Positions 13,815 through 15,762 of a stretch of 15,762 nucleotides of DNA are shown piece by piece. The stretch is from JBDRLV01 sp043812755. GTDB lineage: Bacteria > Patescibacteriota > Patescibacteriia > UBA9934 > GWF2-40-263. Made by a program: the position numbers and the translations under genes. The stretch covers positions 1-15,762 of the forward strand of contig JBDRLV010000008.1 of assembly GCA_043812755.1 (NCBI GenBank), read 5' to 3'. The stretch's first letter is position 1, and every line of letters begins with the position of its first letter. The notes beneath the pieces were generated by a model, which had not been told where the DNA came from, did not search any database, and saw only the letters and a program-made list of their open reading frames with translations.

Positions 13815-14905
13815 AAGCAAATTAGTGAATATAAATCGTCAAAATTTAACCCGCTCTTTTCTGCAACTATTTTAACAATATCTTCAGAATTAACCAACTT
13901 ATCAACCCGTCTTGTATTATAAATTCTTGTAGCCGCGCGTTGACAAATATCAATGGCCTTGCTTGGTAAATAAGTATCAAGCAAATATCTGTCTGATAAA
14001 ACAACAACCTGCTTTAAAACCTTATATGAAAAGTAAGCGCCAGTTTGCTTTTCAATCTCCCATGTTTTTAACCCAATAATACGCACGGCGTCATTAGTTT
14101 CAGGTTCACTTATTGTTACAACTTCATACATTTGATCAATCAAGTCTTTTTCAGGATCTTCAATACTTTCAAGAATAGATACTGAATCATCTTGGATCTC
14201 GTTTCTGATAACTTTAATAATAGAAGTTTTCCCAACTCCATGAGGTCCAACAAGAGTTATTTTTTTTCTGCCACTTTGAACAATCTTGAAAACATACTCT
14301 AATTCACTTTCTCGATTTATTAATTCATTTGGATCTGCATGTTTATTTTGGATCCACTTGCATGCATTAATAACATCACCCAACGGAAGGCCATGTGCTT
14401 CAAACAGTTTGTGCAATGTTGTGTTTTGACTAATGATAGTTATAAAAATATCAAAAACATCAACGCTTTGTGCATATCGCTCAACTGCTAAAATAAATGC
14501 ATTTAAAAGAGCTTGATCCAAAACAATAATAACTTCTGAAGCCTCTGCACTTTTTTTAATTTGATCAGCTTTTATATTTATTCTCTCAAAAAATTCATTA
14601 ATTCTTTCACTTTCAAATAAACTAATAAACAATCCTTTTGACAAAATACATTCCTGAACGTCTTGATCAAAAAAAGACGCAATAGAAATATTCTTGCGTG
14701 ACTGCTCAACTGGAACAATTTGCAATTTTTCATTGCAATTCAAAAGCTCAGGCATGCAAACAGGATTTGTTTTTGTCAGTTTGCCAATTACACCTCTTTG
14801 TATAGTTTTAAATGACGCCTCATCAAAATTGTCAGGACAAACATAAGCATAATCACCTACTTGAACTCCTTGTTGAAAATTCCCTTCGCTTTCACCTTCT
14901 GGCAT
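13811..14905 (-). CDS. Shortened Clp-type AAA+ protein lacking the Walker B region
   Basis: The 364-residue protein resembles the front half of ClpA/B/C ATPases. Residues about 120-190 look like a Clp N-terminal repeat (ALLNAFILAVERYAQ...FDIFITIISQ...LHKLFEAHGL). Residues 196-229 match the start of the first AAA domain, with Walker A GPHGVGKTS (220-228). Residues 263-328 match that domain's end (ISEPETNDAVRIIGL...LSDRYLLDTYLPSKAIDICQRAA). Between them only about 35 residues remain, against roughly 130 in ClpB: Walker B, sensor 1 and the arginine finger are absent. It ends near EDIVKIVAEKSGL, where a second AAA domain usually begins. ATP hydrolysis seems unlikely. The start is 1 nt after the tgt stop, and the stop overlaps the transferase start. 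The frame is uninterrupted. Confidence 0.75.
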   Translation of the reverse strand: MPEGESEGNFQQGVQVGDYAYVCPDNFDEASFKTIQRGVIGKLTKTNPVCMPELLNCNEKLQIVPVEQSRKNISIASFFDQDVQECILSKGLFISLFESERINEFFERINIKADQIKKSAEASEVIIVLDQALLNAFILAVERYAQSVDVFDIFITIISQNTTLHKLFEAHGLPLGDVINACKWIQNKHADPNELINRESELEYVFKIVQSGRKKITLVGPHGVGKTSIIKVIRNEIQDDSVSILESIEDPEKDLIDQMYEVVTISEPETNDAVRIIGLKTWEIEKQTGAYFSYKVLKQVVVLSDRYLLDTYLPSKAIDICQRAATRIYNTRRVDKLVNSEDIVKIVAEKSGLNFDDLYSLICL

Positions 14906-14906
14906 A

Positions 14907-15415
14907 TTATGTTATTGAATCCCTTATTTTTTCCATCATCTGTAAATAAAAACGAACATTATGCATTGTGCAAAGGCGATACGCAAGCATTTCATCAACT
15001 GAAAATAAATGGCGGATATATGCTCGCGATACTGTATTGCACGCTTCGCAGTCGCAGTGCTTATCAATCGGATCCTGAGAAAATTTATGCTCTTCGTTTG
15101 TTATTAAAACCTTAGAATAAAGATCAATTGGATTTTTGCTCCAATCAACTGTGCTTGGGTCTTGATCCCAAACAAAGAGAGTTCCGTGTCGCGCGTTTCT
15201 TGTGGGAATAACACAGTCAAACATATCAATTCCACAATTCACATAATACACAATCTCCTCAGGCATTCCTGCACCCATAAAATATCTAGGCTTATCCTCT
15301 GGCAATTTGTCTGCAACAAACTGAGCAAGACGATAAGTATCTTCACGTGAGTCCCCCACGGCTAACCCCCCTATCGCATATCCATCAAAGCCAATATCAA
15401 GAAGGCCTTCCACAC
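14907..15415 (-). CDS. tgt: tRNA-guanine transglycosylase, 3' fragment (5' part replaced by a repeat)
   Basis: Tgt exchanges guanine-34 for a queuine precursor in certain tRNAs. Only the C-terminal part (about 165 residues, against some 375 in a full enzyme) is present: GFDGYAIGGLAVGDSRED, KPRYFMGAGMPEEIVYYV, FDCVIPTRNARHGTLF with the nucleophilic Asp, and the zinc site CDCEAC with a following His in LCTMHNVRFY. Upstream, the coding homology stops where the palindromic repeat at 15415-15506 begins; the frame continues open through the repeat to a TTG at 15437 but no longer resembles Tgt. The N-terminal catalytic and substrate-binding part is missing, so this copy should be inactive unless the junction is an artefact. 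The Clp-like gene starts 1 nt after its stop. Confidence 0.85.
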
Positions 15416-15506
15416 CTGTCATTGCGAGGAGGAGCAAAGCGACGACGAAGCAATCTCCTCAATCAAGAAGATTGCTTCGCTCCCTTTGGTCGCTCGAAAT
15501 GACAGG
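15415..15506 (+). repeat. Complete palindromic TGTCATTGCGAG-type element
   Basis: This element is bounded by CCTGTCATT (15415-15423) and AATGACAGG (15498-15506), with CGAAGCAATCT and AGATTGCTTCG complementary in the middle. It is the intact form of the half copy at 6133 and the interrupted copy at 10607. It lies exactly between the two tgt fragments and is open in frame on both strands. Repeats with these end sequences are, from memory, common in many bacterial genomes. Confidence 0.8.
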
Positions 15507-15762
15507 CAGTTATTTGGAATCGTACAGGGCGGTACGCACGAAGGTCTTCGTCAGCAATCAATCGATGGCCTTATCAGCATCGGTTTTGACGGTTACGCTA
15601 TAGGCGGTTTAGCAGTAGGGGAGTCACGCGAAGATACTTATCGTCTTGCTCAGTTTGTTGCAGACAAATTGCCCGAGGATAAGCCTAGATATTTTATGGG
15701 TGCAGGAATGCCTGAGGAGATTGTGTATTATGTGAATTGTGGAATTGATATGTTTGACTGTG
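15507..15762 (+). pseudogene. tgt: Second tgt fragment, opposite strand, running off the window
   Basis: Reading from CAG at 15507, the plus strand encodes QLFGIVQGGTHEGLRQQ, then IDGLISIGFDGYAIGGLAVGESRED and KPRYFMGAGMPEEIVYYV, ending in MFDC at the window edge. This is the middle and C-terminal part of Tgt, starting about 20 residues earlier in the protein than the minus-strand copy. LFGIVQGG is a conserved Tgt motif. No Tgt N-terminus precedes it; the palindromic element lies directly upstream. Whether the 3' end is complete cannot be seen. It may be a real rearranged gene copy, a fragment from a related strain, or an assembly chimera. Confidence 0.8.

Larger units (their letters stand above)
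15212..15762. repeat. Inverted duplication of the tgt 3' region around a palindromic repeat
   Basis: The complement of 15212-15344 equals 15630-15762 with a single difference in 133 nt and no gaps. Continuing inward, 15345-15410 and 15564-15629 still encode the same protein region but differ at about 18 of 66 positions, mostly third codon bases. The two arms flank the palindromic element at 15415-15506. The window ends inside the identical part, so the arm may be longer. Confidence 0.9.

Noticed and set aside
4612..14905. Alternative genetic code with TGA as glycine or tryptophan
   Set aside because: TGA ends rdgB (4612-4614) and the Clp-like gene (13811-13813) exactly at coupled starts, so it is a stop here.

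Overview
This 15.8 kb window is AT-rich bacterial DNA with very tightly packed genes: ATGA stop/start overlaps, 1-3 nt gaps, short leaders and few Shine-Dalgarno sequences. TGA is used as an ordinary stop (rdgB, the Clp-like gene), so there is no TGA recoding. The gene content (murC, glyA, folD, rdgB, dnaB, ybaB, recR, rplU, a WecA/MraY-like transferase, tgt and a Clp-like AAA gene), together with divergent or shortened versions of some proteins, suggests a member of Candidatus Patescibacteria (CPR). That placement is an inference from style; no rRNA or other decisive marker is present.

Layout, left to right. Positions 1-1710 (minus): murC is translationally coupled to a partial zinc-ribbon protein. 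Positions 1765-2100 (plus): a 68-codon gene of unknown function has a perfect -35 box, a perfect SD and its own terminator. Positions 2113-4210 (plus): glyA and a small membrane protein, with a hairpin plus U-tract in the glyA leader. Positions 4205-5205 (minus): rdgB and a cupin gene, converging on the previous unit at a 10-bp perfect bidirectional terminator. Positions 5246-6203 (plus): folD has a near-consensus promoter, almost no leader, and altered nucleotide-binding motifs. Positions 6209-7268 (minus): a stand-alone ketopantoate-reductase-like gene. Positions 7276-8556 (minus): an amino-acid permease broken by one frameshift at a homopolymer.

Positions 8571-11448 (plus) hold dnaB, ybaB and recR. 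The gaps between them are filled by palindromic repeats, including one element nested inside another. Positions 11449-11860 have no gene but fold into a well-organised multi-helix structure between a TATAAT box and a terminator; I propose a structured RNA of unrecognised class. Positions 11845-14905 (minus) hold rplU behind a three-hairpin leader, preceded by a coupled run: tgt fragment, Clp-like ATPase, WecA/MraY-like transferase, DUF192 protein.

At the right end (15212-15762), the tgt 3' region appears twice in opposite orientations around a complete palindromic repeat. The outer 133 nt of the arms are nearly identical and the inner part is strongly diverged. This is either a real recombination product or an assembly/amplification chimera.
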